From Paramoeba atlantica (Eukaryota > Discosea): DNA of 56,056 nucleotides. The stretch covers positions 1 to 56,056 of the forward strand of contig CDRNVI010000081.1 of the NCBI GenBank assembly GCA_977017575.1, given 5' to 3'. Both the position numbers and the translations under genes were made by a program. Under the pieces are notes generated by a model. That model searched no databases. It was not told the DNA's origin and was given only the letters and a program-made list of their open reading frames with translations. Each line of letters starts with the position of its first letter. Within the stretch, counting starts at the first letter, position 1. Of the stretch, positions 10,427-19,744 are shown one piece after another.

Positions 10427-10531
10427 CAAAAATGACAGATAACTAAGGGGGGGGTCACGGTATGTCCGCTCCTGTTGCTGGGAGGGGTATACTAAGCGGG
10501 CATGGGTATACTATCCTGGAACATGGTTTAT
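10427..10531. repeat. Two solitary transposon ends
   Basis: 'gacagataactaaggggggg' near 10435-10455 is a reversed end word of the TAGTTATCTGTCAC family. 'tactaagcgggcatgggta' to 'ctatcctggaacatgg' (about 10490-10526) is one end of the palindromic family at 2676-2783. No matching partners were found nearby. Confidence 0.5.
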
Positions 10532-10689
10532 TATTTACTGTTATATGGCGCTTCTTTCTGGGTACAAACGTGTTTTGGAGAAAGAGACTTTTGTCGAGAA
10601 TAAAACTTGAGTTGTTGAAAATTCCAAAGGCTTTGAGTCCAAAAAAGACTTTCGCATATTTTGGTCAAAGAGTGCAAATTTTGGGAGCC

Positions 10690-10790
10690 CTGTCACGGCT
10701 GCAATAAAGGGCATCTTGCGAAAAAACGTCGTAGAAGGCTAGTAGAGGTCCCAAACTCTCGAAATACGATAGGGGAAACGTTTTTGTAAT
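10690..10790 (+). repeat. Diverged R958 fragment
   Basis: 'gtagaaggctagtagaggtc' through 'acgataggggaaacg' matches R958 (compare 826-870: 'gtagaaagctagtgtaggtc', 'acaataggggaaacg'). Similarity fades on both sides. Confidence 0.7.
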
Positions 10791-10915
10791 TCACGGTATG
10801 CTAATTCTCAAATTAACTCAAACATTTGATTTATTTTACTGGAAACACGACATTTCGCGTTCCAACAGTCTGCCAAAGATACCGGCCTAAAGCTTCTTAT
10901 TTGAAAGAAACTAAT

Positions 10916-11793
10916 CTAAGACCTCGAAGTAATTTTAGTGTCCGAAATACAAACGCGCTTCGGAGCTACGAATTTGGACTTGTCAATTACACTATATAAC
11001 TCTTCGTTCCCGCGCAGCGACAGTCCTTGTAGACGTTCGTGGAGACTGTCCACCATTACCAAACCAGAAAAGCAATTGTCAGCCAAGTCCAAATCTATAA
11101 GCGATGACGGTAAGTTTTGAAGCTCCAGGGAACCTGTAAAAAGATTGTTGCTTAAACAAATAATTCGTATCTTGTATGGCAAAGAAGATAAGTCAACACC
11201 ACCAGAAAGGTGGTTACTATACAGATATAGATGTAAGCCGTCTAAACTAGGCGGGAATTGCGTGAAGTTTGCACTCCCCTCCAAGCAGTTGTTATTTAAA
11301 ACAACTGTCCGAAGTTCATACGGCCAATGCACTAACGTCAAGTTTGCTTTAAACGAATTGTAAGGTAAAGCAAGGTGCCTGGTCAGCGAAGGTAGAAAAT
11401 CAAGTTCTTCTAATCCGGACAGTCGGTTATGTCCTATATCGCAATGATTATTGCGATATATTTTGATTTTGATATATTTTGATTATTATGAATTACGGTA
11501 CGAGGCACATAACCGAAGCGTATCCACCCCGTAAGATCATGACGATCCCATTGAATACCTGTTACCTGATGCTCCTTATCACGTGACACTCCATCCCATG
11601 TGCACACGGATACTTTTTTTTCTTCGACACGTCCTAGCCGATTTCTTTTGTTAACTGCCCTACGCCTTGTTTCATGCCTTTTCGTCAAAGTTGCGATAAA
11701 AAGATCAAGCATACCGTCCTGGAGGAGTAACTCAGCGGCCACTTTGCCACGACGTAGATCCCAGCCATTGTCCATTCCGTACAAACAGTACAC
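10916..11793 (-). pseudogene. LRR protein gene with a frame break
   Basis: The upstream frame (11434-11793) carries the N-terminal cap (VCTWDGVSRDKEHQVTGIQW). A second frame, open from about 11430 down to 10916, carries at least five repeats: HNRLSG, then 'LTLVHWPYELRTVVLNNNCL', 'LPYKIRIICLSNNLFTGSLE' and 'LPSSLIDLDLADNCFSGLVM'. The frames are separated in an AT-rich patch at about 11440-11490, where 'ttgatatattttgatt' is nearly duplicated, so a small tandem duplication probably broke the gene. The C-terminal basic tail (SRS) is short. It is related in cap and repeat style to the LRR gene at 7236. Confidence 0.75.
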
Positions 11794-11922
11794 TGTGTTA
11801 GTAATGAATCAATATGTGTGTCGAATAAGAGTGACTCTAAATGTACTAAAAGCCCGCCGGAAGTACTAAAAAGATTACAGTGGTGTTATTACAATGGCGT
11901 TCTATGCCAAGAATACATTATA

Positions 11923-12625
11923 AACCCCTCAACAATAATAAGACACTTCCCCTTGTTTTTCGCGCACGGGGACTCATGGGGGTTGTAGCACCACTTTTTT
12001 GTTCAGAATTTTGAGATCTTTGCGTTCCTGGGGGTTTTAGCCTGCCTTAAAACTTTGAAAAAATAGCTTAGGAAAATGCCAAAAAATATACTTTTTAAGG
12101 AGAAAAGCATGACCTAGGAGGTACACACAGGAAGGTCTAGGGGCTTATACAGATGAAGAAGAAGCAGAAGAGACGGATGGTTTCCAAGACGGCACTCGAC
12201 GCCTTGCTGCCCAAGCACGTCTACCTAACCGTAGCTACCAGGACGGGCGTCCAACCCCGTTGCATCGTGTAGGCTGTGTCGCAAGCCTCCTTTGAGTAAG
12301 CAGCTCGTAATTTAGCGGCTGCGCTGGAGCCTGGTTCAGCTCAGATGAAACAACTACGTGAAATGGTTTATTCATTCCCGTTCGCTCGAATTCCGAAGGA
12401 ATTAGTTCGAAAGGTCTTACGCCACTCTCTGTGGCCTGATTAGATTATCGTGACCTGGACTATACAAGCAAAAAGGAATAGAAGTAAAAGGGTAAAAAAT
12501 GATAATCGAGGATAAGTTTACAAGGTGCGCAAAGTTTATTTACTGAGATCTGCAAAATACCACAAGATTTAGCTCAAACTTACCATACTGATTTTAGTGG
12601 GGGTGTCTTATCGTGTCGAAGGGTT
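11923..12625. mobile_element. TA-flanked TIR element (703 bp)
   Basis: The left end 'aacccctcaacaataataag' and the right end 'cttatcgtgtcgaagggtt' are inverted with 'ACAC' to 'AAGACAC' words next inside. TA is at 11921-11922 and 12626-12627. The core (12140-12470) is less AT-rich and holds only short frames, none recognised, so it is probably a deleted Tc1/mariner relative. Confidence 0.7.
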
Positions 12626-12627
12626 TA

Positions 12628-13079
12628 TACAGTATATAATTACAATGACTGATATACGAAAAGGACTTTCCTGAAACCGCTCGTCTTCTAAAAGCGCATT
12701 CAAACCCCCCGAAAATCTAGGAAAAGAGAGAACGTGCAATTCATAAATCTAACAAACCAATAAGTGAAACCATAAATGAAGACCATGTTATGTTTTAATC
12801 ACTAATACAGATGTACTTCGTACTTTCCATTTTATATTATCGAGCCTAGACTTATATTTTCCAAAATGAAATGGAGAGGAATAATTATTACCATATCTTA
12901 TCGTAGGCAAACTCGTTTTTTGCCCATGATGTCATTAATTCTCCTTCGTATAACAAATGTTTTGTTTAATTGCATAACACTAAAGCTACAATGATATGCA
13001 TTGTAGTATTTTTCATAAGATTTCCATTTTATCAACTAGGTTGCGAAGAACTATTCGGCCCTCGAATATACCGACACGC
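12628..13079. other. AT-rich 3' flank of a KAP gene
   Basis: No gene seen. It should contain the 3' UTR of the KAP copy that ends at 13080. Confidence 0.45.
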
Positions 13080-13586
13080 TTAATTCTTCTTCTGCACCAG
13101 CTTTTCAATGAGTGCGTTACCCTTCTTACGGAATTGTGCTGCCTCAACTGAAAGTGCCTTGCGTTGAGCGGCTGACAACTTCTGGTATTTGGCAGATACT
13201 TTCTTTGCCGCCGCGCGGAAACAAGCTTTAGTATTCTTGTGGTTTCCCTTCTCCGCCTTGTATATCAATGGTAAGGTACGCTTTAAGAACAAGCCATAAG
13301 GACGGTAGCGTGCGCTTTTCACTTGTGAGACGAGCGCTTTCTTCTGTTTCATATTCTCAGCAGCAATCTTGCTGAGGGACTGAACTTGAGCAGGAGGCAA
13401 CCTTTTAAAAGCGGCATGTGCTCCGGTGAGTTTTTTTGGGCCACCCTTTTTACCTTTGAAAAATTTTGACATAAATACACGCAGCGCACTTGTCGGTGCC
13501 GATTTTCCAGCTCGTAGCTTCTTGATAACTTCACGACGAAGCTTTACGATGTTATTCGCGAGGTTTGGTAGCGCACGAGAAAACAT
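13080..13586 (-). CDS. Kinetoplast-associated-type double HMG-box protein, copy 1
   Basis: 168 residues, very basic. Residues 1-25 (MFSRALPNLANNIVKLRREV...) form an Arg-rich amphipathic start typical of mitochondrial import signals. Two HMG-box-like segments follow, at about 29-86 (SALRVFMSKF...AFKRLPPAQVQSLSKIAAEN) and 94-160 (RPYGLFLKRT...ACFRAAAKKVSAKYQKLSAA), a layout like TFAM or T. brucei KAP6. Proteins of this type coat and condense kinetoplast DNA. There are five copies in this window; this one has a unique GKKGGPKKLTG linker in box 1. The 3' third is identical at nucleotide level to the 28843 copy over more than 100 bp. The conserved 'ctgtctttcta' just upstream of the ATG (minus strand) suggests a shared short 5' UTR. 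Confidence 0.82.
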   Translation of the reverse strand: MFSRALPNLANNIVKLRREVIKKLRAGKSAPTSALRVFMSKFFKGKKGGPKKLTGAHAAFKRLPPAQVQSLSKIAAENMKQKKALVSQVKSARYRPYGLFLKRTLPLIYKAEKGNHKNTKACFRAAAKKVSAKYQKLSAAQRKALSVEAAQFRKKGNALIEKLVQKKN

Positions 13587-14095
13587 TATAAGTAGAAAGA
13601 CAGGGAAACAGATAATCTTGTAGGATATAAATTACGTTGACTTTCTTTTTGCTTTTATGTGGAAAAAAGAGCTCTTAGATGTAGTTTATCGGTAACCCGG
13701 GGAAAGGTATATTATTCAAATCGGAATTTGAATAATACTGTTAGACTGCCGACTAATATTATTAAGTTTTTAATTATTGGCGAAGCTATGCATCTTTTAA
13801 TTAAAAAATTAATATTTTTTGTGTCAATAATTTTTGTGGAAATTTGTACATATCGACAAACAATAGAAGTTGTTAGTAGAGGGGCGGAAAAACCCAAAAT
13901 TAGGTCAAAAGTTTTTATTTGCTCTCAAAAAGATTCAAGAATTTTTACGGGGAAGAAAGTTGTTTTTCACCAAAAAATTATTAGACCTAGGAGGTACAAT
14001 AGGTGTTCCTAGGTAAATTAACCCGGACGGTGGTTTGCATCTCTCTAATCTTGTCAAATGCGTTGCGAAGGGCAGGTTATTAAATGGTCATTAAG

Positions 14096-14110
14096 TGAGG
14101 GGATGCGGGT
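14096..14110 (+). repeat. Word matching the terminal repeat of the 16881 element
   Basis: 'tgaggggatgcgggt' differs by one base from the 15-bp TIR at 16881-16895. It lies inside C1, followed by a 'gatctcgcatgatc' stretch that resembles but does not match the subterminal part of that element. Confidence 0.6.
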
Positions 14111-14394
14111 GTGATCTCGCATGATCTTCCGACCGGGTGTTGACATAAAGCCAATCTCGATCCTCCTGCGTCAAATCTACTCATAAAATTTGAGTTTTTG
14201 TGCAAAATCTATGCCACTCTTCTCTAAAAAGTGGTTGCCAAGATCAGACCTCATGAGAAATTCAAAAATTGACCACAAAGATAAAAGAAATGTTTCTCGC
14301 CAAAAATTGACAACTTTTAAATAGAAAAACAATAAATTTTGTACCATGAATTTTAGCGATAATAATTTTTGGCTTGGGTGTATTAGAATAATAT

Positions 14395-14520
14395 AGTGTT
14401 ATGCGGCTCTATTTGAATAATATAACGTTATTTGAATACTATAGTGTTAATTTGAATACTATAGTGTTAATTTGAATAATATAGTGTAATTTGAATAATG
14501 TAGCGCTATTGAATAATATA
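14395..14520 (+). repeat. Subterminal repeat array of C1
   Basis: 'tttgaata(a/c)tatagtgtta' occurs in about six variants in tandem, for example at 14412, 14431, 14451, 14471 and 14490. These are candidate transposase-binding sites by analogy with repeats near transposon ends. Confidence 0.75.
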
Positions 14521-14554
14521 CCGTTCCCCGGGCTACATGAAGTATCGGAACTCC

Positions 14555-14990
14555 AAGATACGGTACTCGCGTTGTCAGGTTGACGAGACTAATTTATGGA
14601 TCCGGAAGTACAACCGCGTAGAACTCGTAAGAAACCAACGTGGGTATTGACTCTTACGGAAGTTGCAAGGAACGGTAAATCGGTAAGCACTGTATGGTTA
14701 TACGCAAACGATCGAAATAAAGAAATCATGGAGCGGGTGATCAGGGTGCATACATTGGACAACCAACGTACCATAGTAACTACAGACGGGTGGAAAAGAT
14801 ACTCGAATGTTATTTCATTTTGCGATCACTTTACTGTGAACCATGCCAGTAAAGGAAAGTTTAAGTTTGTAATTGCTGATGAAGATCACACCAACAACGA
14901 AGAGTCATGTCATTCAGCAGTAGAGCGGGCTATACGTAAACAAGGTAGGCTATCAATGTCGTTGAGAGAGTTTAAGCAGACCGAGGCGTT
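14555..14990 (+). pseudogene. Merlin (IS1016/ISXO2-like) transposase remnant
   Basis: A frame across 14574-14606 reads QVDETNLWIRKYNR, the first catalytic Asp motif. A second frame (14596-15024) gives 'TIVTTDGWKRYSNV' (second Asp), FTVNHASKGKF and then HTNNEESCHSAVERAI (third-residue region). The N-terminal zinc region is missing and the frame changes between the two blocks. It abuts the right end of C1. Confidence 0.72.
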
Positions 14991-15024
14991 GTTTACCTTA
15001 CTTTTTCTAGACTCTTCTTTCTAG

Positions 15025-15755
15025 ACTTTCTAGTGAGTAGCTTGTTAATGAAAGCGAAGATGAAGATTGGAAGTTCATACAAAGGTTAGATTTGTAAGTT
15101 ACGACGAAATAACCTTCAAAATCGGCGTCAATTACATGCAGTACAAGAAAAGAAAAAAAGTGTATTTTTTTGAGACAAGGAATGGAAAATGTATTTAACC
15201 GCATTTAACATTTCGAAAACATGAGTATTAAGCTTTTTATGCACTATCGTAAATTTTCAAAAAATGACTACAATATAAGTCATCTGCAGCTAAACAATTG
15301 TTTTTCAACGAACATTCAACGAACATATCCCCAATCCCCAATTACATTCACAAACAAAAAGGATGCTCCCCTTTTTTCAGCAAAAAAAAATCGATGTATG
15401 TTCGTGTTTCCGTTCATCGAAAAGGACGTCCTGTTCGATGAATATTCATCGAATGCCCCCCTCCCCAAATATTGTATAGAGTTGAGTCATTCTCATGGTA
15501 AACTGGTGCTCTATTGAATCAGGAAGGATGCAAATCTACTGGTCTATTAAATAAATAAAAATTATTAAGTAGCAAACTAAAGCATGATCTTGATATAGTA
15601 TCACCGTCGACGAAAATAAGGAACGTTCGCTGTGCATTCGATTATAAATATATTTTTTTATAATTAATTATAATTCTACTTTTTTAACACATTCCTATTT
15701 GTAATAAATATTTCTAAACCTTTCGCTTCTTATGACTCCGAAAAAAGTGATACAG
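15025..15755. other. Spacer with a 20-nt perfect palindrome
   Basis: 'ttcgatgaatattcatcgaa' (15434-15453) is a perfect palindrome; close variants lie near 44228-44315. Nothing else was recognised. The right part should be the 3' UTR of the KAP gene, because 'cgcttcttatgactccg' at about 15723 is shared with 28808. Confidence 0.5.
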
Positions 15756-16259
15756 CTACTTTCGTTGTTCCACCAGCTTTTCAATGAGTGCGTTACCCTT
15801 GTTACGGACCTGTGCTGCCTCAACTGAAAGTTCTTTGCGTTGAGCGGCTGACAACTTCTGGTATTTGGCAGATACTTTCTTTGCCACCGCGCGGAAACAA
15901 GCTTTAGTATTCTTGTGGTTGCCCTTCTCTGCCTTGTATATCGCCGGCATGACACGTCGCACGAACAAACTATAAGGGCGACATTTAGCACTTTGAACTT
16001 GCGCTTTCAGTGACTGTTTTCGCTTCATATTCTCGGCAGCAATCCTGCTGAAGGATTGCACTTGAACAGGAGATAACTTTTTAAAAGAGGCATGTACTAC
16101 GGCGAGATCTTGAGATCCTTTTTTACCTTTGAGAAACTTTGACATAAATACACGCAGTGCACTTGTCGGGGCTGATTTTCCAGCCCATGGCTTATTGATA
16201 ACTTTATGACGAAGCTTTGCGATGTTCTTGGTGAGGTTTGGAAGCGCACGAGAAAACAT
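15756..16259 (-). CDS. Kinetoplast-associated-type double HMG-box protein, copy 2
   Basis: 167 residues with the same plan as copy 1: an import-like basic N-terminus (MFSRALPNLTKNIAKLRHKV), box 1 with SALRVFMSKFLKGKKG and box 2 ending in 'VSAKYQKLSAAQRKELSVEA'. Differences cluster between the boxes (SLKAQVQSAKCRPYSLFVRR). The leader 'gaaaacattagagatagaaa' and 3' flank are nearly the same as in the 28843 copy, so the two are closest in the non-coding parts. It probably binds kinetoplast DNA. Confidence 0.82.
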   Translation of the reverse strand: MFSRALPNLTKNIAKLRHKVINKPWAGKSAPTSALRVFMSKFLKGKKGSQDLAVVHASFKKLSPVQVQSFSRIAAENMKRKQSLKAQVQSAKCRPYSLFVRRVMPAIYKAEKGNHKNTKACFRAVAKKVSAKYQKLSAAQRKELSVEAAQVRNKGNALIEKLVEQRK

Positions 16260-16427
16260 TAGAGATAGAAAGACAGAGAATTAGACAAAAAACCTAGTAT
16301 GAGATAAAATAAGATAATTTATTAGCCTTAACCTTTTACCTGTAGATTTATTGAGGGAGATATGGTGAGCATCTAACTCGTCTTCTAAGATTAATTCCGC
16401 GAGCGTGGAATGGGCGTAAAGCGAGTA

Positions 16428-16878
16428 ATCCGGCGAACGGTATATTATTTAAATCGCCATTTAATTAATATAGTGTTAAAATTTCTATCAAAAGAATATA
16501 GCGCTATCTAATATTTAAATACCGTAGTAGTAGGTCCGCCATAGTGGGAAAATGAGGTGAATTTTGCCATTTAAATAATAAATTTATAATAATTAATAAA
16601 TAATATTAATTTTAATTCATGGCACAATTGTTTTTTAAATAAAAGTTAAATTTTTGGCTGGAAACATTTTTTTAATTTTTTTTTGTCAATTTTTGAATTT
16701 CTCATGAGGTCTGATCTTGGCAACCACTTTCTAGAGAAGAGTGCCACAGATTTTTGTACAAAAACTTAAATATCATGACAGGATTTGACGAAGGGAGAGC
16801 AAGAGGCTTTTCTTCAACACCCGGTCGTGGGATCATGCGAGATGATCTTGCATCTCACATCACACCCGCAGCCCCTCA
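16428..16878. mobile_element. C2 left arm: second copy of the C1 element, interrupted
   Basis: It starts 'atccggcgaacggtatatta' after TA at 16426-16427, like the right TIR of C1. The stretch 16650-16878 is the inverted counterpart of 14100-14330 (for example 'tgatcttggcaaccacttt' versus 'aagtggttgccaagatca'). The element is split by the insertion at 16881. Confidence 0.75.
16864..16878 (-). repeat. Pre-existing copy of the transposon A terminal repeat at its insertion site
   Basis: 'acccgcagcccctca' is the exact complement of the 15-bp end that begins at 16881. It belongs to C2, because C1 has the equivalent word at 14096-14110 with one mismatch and no insertion. The two ends face each other 2 bp apart, forming a head-to-head palindrome at 16864-16895. 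Confidence 0.8.
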
Positions 16879-17111
16879 CTTGAGGGGCTGCGGGTACTTC
16901 GACCGAGACCGCACCGAGACCGCGGTTCGTATTTTCGGTGGGGAGAGATAGAAAAACAGCCAAAAGTTTACATTTGTTTTTATTTTTAAGTGGAATTTCG
17001 AATTCGGTGTACGCTTCTAGCTATATTTTCCTTTGTTTCTTTCTCTGAATCATTTTCATCCTTTTTACTAACAACGGCGCGTTTTTCTTTTCCCGTAAAC
17101 TTTTCTCCTAA

Positions 17112-17762
17112 ATGTTTATGAATATCGAGAGCAATGACGCATTGCAAGAACGATTGACTGCTCTTGAGCCTGAGACAAGTGCCGAACACAAACTCTTCGA
17201 TGTCATCAAGGCTTCGACGATCCGGGTCTTTACGAAGAGGCCCGACGTTTTCTCCAAGCCACGTTTGGAGATAAGCAATGCAGAGCTCAGTAGTAAAGTG
17301 GATGAAATCGCAGGGCGCGTGTCACGCACGATGGACAACTTCCTACCTGTTGCACGCTCTGTGTGTGGCATTGACTTGACCTCGTGCATCGTGACTCGCG
17401 CCCTGTTCCACTTGGTTGACCGCCGGGGCCATCTGCATCTGAGCGTCCGCCCCCGGAGCGCGTACTTCCTTGGAGAGGCAGCTGCCGACCTTGAAGCGTA
17501 CCTTCAAGAAGACCCCCTCTTTTCCCCCCATCGCCAAGGTGAAGTGGGCGACTTTGTGGACAGCGTGTGGCGCTCTGTTTCCGGGAAGCGGTCTCGCGTT
17601 TGCCAGCAGTGGCGTCAGCGCAAGCGGACCGCTTCTCGTCAAAATGAATCAAGCAGCGGGGCTGAGGTCTCGCCACCACCCCCAGAATACAATCCTCCCT
17701 CGTATTCGGTGGCCAGCCAGATCGCTACTTCGGATCGTTCGGTTCGTTTCCCGGCCTTATAG
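17112..17762 (+). CDS. Accessory protein of transposon A, unknown family
   Basis: 216 residues, alternative start at the next ATG two codons on. A homologue is encoded in element B (25264-25938). Shared blocks are a VFTKR region (about 36), RSVCGID (79), the VDRRGHL block (about 97), YF(L/V)GEAA (about 115) and GDFVDS-WRSVSG-RSR (about 139-155). A basic, Ser/Pro-rich tail that is poorly conserved follows, then a conserved end with SDR-V-FP. I recognise no domain. Its position upstream of the transposase in one orientation, plus the basic region, suggest a DNA-binding or nuclear-import partner, comparable to the separate Myb-like protein of PIF/Harbinger elements; that is analogy only. Confidence 0.8.
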   Translation: MFMNIESNDALQERLTALEPETSAEHKLFDVIKASTIRVFTKRPDVFSKPRLEISNAELSSKVDEIAGRVSRTMDNFLPVARSVCGIDLTSCIVTRALFHLVDRRGHLHLSVRPRSAYFLGEAAADLEAYLQEDPLFSPHRQGEVGDFVDSVWRSVSGKRSRVCQQWRQRKRTASRQNESSSGAEVSPPPPEYNPPSYSVASQIATSDRSVRFPAL

Positions 17763-18052
17763 GTGTGCTCCACATGAGACGAGAAAGTACGAAGGTAAGA
17801 CGGTAATAAGGTCTTACGAAGGTAAGACGGTAATAAGATGGTAAAGAAGGTAATAAGGCAAGTTAAGGTAAGGCAATTTCGTTCCCACTACTGTTCTGTT
17901 CGATTTTCCCTAATTACTAGCTCATTCCACTAATTGTTATTTCATTCCACTAATTACAAGTACATGCTAAAATATTTCCGCCCAATAATAATACAACCCT
18001 ACTTATTTTGCCTATAAATCGAAATTTCTTTCAATCGTTTCATTCTCTCTCT

Positions 18053-19042
18053 ATGTTTGGCATCTCGACAGCACAGGTGCGGGAGTTCTACAACGAGCTC
18101 CGAAGTGTGCATGGATCCGATGTTACGGAGACTGATTACCGTCGTGTTCAGTCATCATTGTGCATCTGTTCTCTGAATTGCACATGGGAACAGTTGTACG
18201 ATGTCCAAAGGGCGTGGCTCTCACCGGATGCCCCGTTGATTTCAATTCGGACTCTCCGGGATGATTCTACTCGTGTGGCGCAGCTGTGCCGTTCACCCCT
18301 GCTCATGAACCCTGAGCTACGGTTTACCCAGGGAGTATCATGGTTATCTGACGTAACCTGCATGCTGGACGTCACGACGATCCCATGTCGTGCAAGAAAA
18401 CCGAGAGAAACACCTGATGAAACCACCCGAGATAGCACCTATTCGGGAAAGCACCGGCAACACTGCTTCAAGGTGGAAGTTTGGCTAACACTGGCCGGAG
18501 TTCCATTTTTCTTTCGCGGCCCAGTTGTTGGCAGCATGCATGATGCCAAAATTTATAAGAGTACTAGTGTGCACCGCACTCTGCTGTTCACTCACCACAA
18601 AGATGAAATGTTCTTGGCCGATCTAGGGTACATAGGTTGTGCGCACTGCCTTGTACCCTATAAGAAAACTGGCCGTGGTCTCACCGATGATGAAAAACGT
18701 GTGAATGAAAGGATTTCACTGATTCGCTCTCGAATTGAGCGACGTTTTGCACATTTCGACAAGTTTCGTTTTCTTCATGGTACTGATCATGATATACCAT
18801 GGGTCAGAGACGCTTTTCAAATTGTTTCTGTAGTTACGTATGGACTGCTGGCTACTCAGCCGCAGTATGATTTCGATTCGATTATAAATTTAAGTTTGAA
18901 ATCTACAAGTGATGAAGGTGAGTGTTTATGTAGTAAAGGGTGCGGTGTAGTTGATGGTATCGAAAGCCGCAGAGAGTGGCTTAAGGAAAACATAGATGGC
19001 GTTGCCTGTGAGCCTAAAAAATCAAATAAGTGTGCTAAGTAA
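18053..19042 (+). CDS. DDE_Tnp_4-type (PIF/Harbinger- or IS5-like) transposase
   Basis: 329 residues from the first ATG (18053); the frame is open a further 15 codons upstream without ATG. The catalytic layout is readable: first Asp in MLDVTTIPCRA (about 103), then YSGKHRQHCFKVEVWLT and FRGPVVGSMHDAKIYK, second Asp in FLADLGYIG (about 200), then PYKKTGRGLTDDEKRVN and the Glu in SRIERRFAHFDKFRFLHG (about 243). The order and the YSGKH, GPVxGSxHD and PYKK words are those of the DDE_Tnp_4 superfamily. A Cys-rich tail (CLCSKGCGVV, then EPKKSNKC) is extra. It should cut and join the TIRs of elements A and B. There are no internal stops. Confidence 0.87.
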   Translation: MFGISTAQVREFYNELRSVHGSDVTETDYRRVQSSLCICSLNCTWEQLYDVQRAWLSPDAPLISIRTLRDDSTRVAQLCRSPLLMNPELRFTQGVSWLSDVTCMLDVTTIPCRARKPRETPDETTRDSTYSGKHRQHCFKVEVWLTLAGVPFFFRGPVVGSMHDAKIYKSTSVHRTLLFTHHKDEMFLADLGYIGCAHCLVPYKKTGRGLTDDEKRVNERISLIRSRIERRFAHFDKFRFLHGTDHDIPWVRDAFQIVSVVTYGLLATQPQYDFDSIINLSLKSTSDEGECLCSKGCGVVDGIESRREWLKENIDGVACEPKKSNKCAK

Positions 19043-19426
19043 TTTTATTTACTTATGGGCGGGGGTAGGCTTCCGGTGGACCTAGGGGGTGTACACCAAA
19101 AAGAAAAATATTTACGTTCAAGGCTCGTGATAAATTTGTAGTTATAAATGAGTGTATCAGGGTTACCCCTTTCTTTGGTAAAATCACGCGTATATTCCTT
19201 TTAGTAGATTTGTTACTAACCGTACAGATTTGTTAATAACCGTAAATTTCATCGAGATTTCCTCTCCAACAATGTCCGGATTCATGTAGCCTCGCCTTCG
19301 CCTTCTACGCCCCTGCCCCCACCCCCCACCCATTCCACACTTTCTGTTCTTGCACTCAGATAAGTGCGTACGCCGCACCGAGACTGCGTCGAGACCGCAC
19401 CGAATCCCCACCCGCAGCCCCTCACT

Positions 19427-19742
19427 TAATGACCACTTATTGTCCTGCCATTCGCAACGCATTTGACAAGATTAGAGAGATGTAATTATTTTTCTTCTTG
19501 TCTACCACGATTTCAAATCTAATTTTTTGGTGAAAAGCTACTTTGCTCCCCGTAAAAAATCTTGAATCTTTTTGGGGGCAAAAAAACCCTTTTGACCTAC
19601 TTTTTGGTTTCTTCCGCCTCTCTACCAAGAACTTCTATTAGTCGATATGTACAAATTTCTAGAAAATTTACTGTAACAAAAATTATTGATTGTTCAATTA
19701 AAAGTTGCAGAGCTTCGCCAATAATTAAAAGCTCAATAATAT
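19427..19742. mobile_element. C2 right arm
   Basis: This is the inverted counterpart of 13740-14095 in C1, including 'caacgcatttgacaagatta' (19449-19468) versus the complement at 14046-14065, and 'gcttcgccaataattaaaa' near 19712. It is cut at TA by the next element (19745), so C2 has taken at least two, and probably three, insertions. Confidence 0.75.
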
Positions 19743-19744
19743 TA

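Larger units (their letters stand above)
13695..14533. mobile_element. TIR element C1 (839 bp) with subterminal repeats
   Basis: The left end 'acccggggaaaggtatatta' and the right end 'taatataccgttccccgggc' are inverted; TA is at 13693-13694 and 14534-14535. Inside the right end, 'tttgaataatatagtgtta' is repeated about six times (14395-14520). Most of 13740-14300 matches, inverted, the two arms of a second copy at 16428-16878 and 19427-19742. A 15-bp word at 14096-14110 is one mismatch from the terminal repeat of the element at 16881. No gene is recognised. Confidence 0.8.
16881..19424 (+). mobile_element. Transposon A: two-gene DDE element (2544 bp)
   Basis: It is bounded by 15-bp TIRs 'tgaggggctgcgggt' (16881-16895) and its complement (19410-19424), with GC-rich subterminal 'gagaccgcaccgagaccgcg' words at both ends. 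The C1 copy shows the empty site, so the borders are firm. The target duplication is CT (2 bp) or ACTT (4 bp), depending on whether the end is placed at T or G. It carries an unrecognised partner gene (17112-17762) and a transposase (18053-19042), both on the plus strand and both open, so it looks potentially complete. Element 25035-26183 has the same ends. Confidence 0.88.

Noticed and set aside
14395-14520. CRISPR-like array
   Set aside because: Repeats are tandem without unique spacers, lie at a transposon end, and the genome is eukaryotic.
15695-15991. Minus-strand frames overlapping KAP genes (also 28713-29078 and 51843-52043)
   Set aside because: Out-of-frame shadows; the KAP frame is conserved in five copies.
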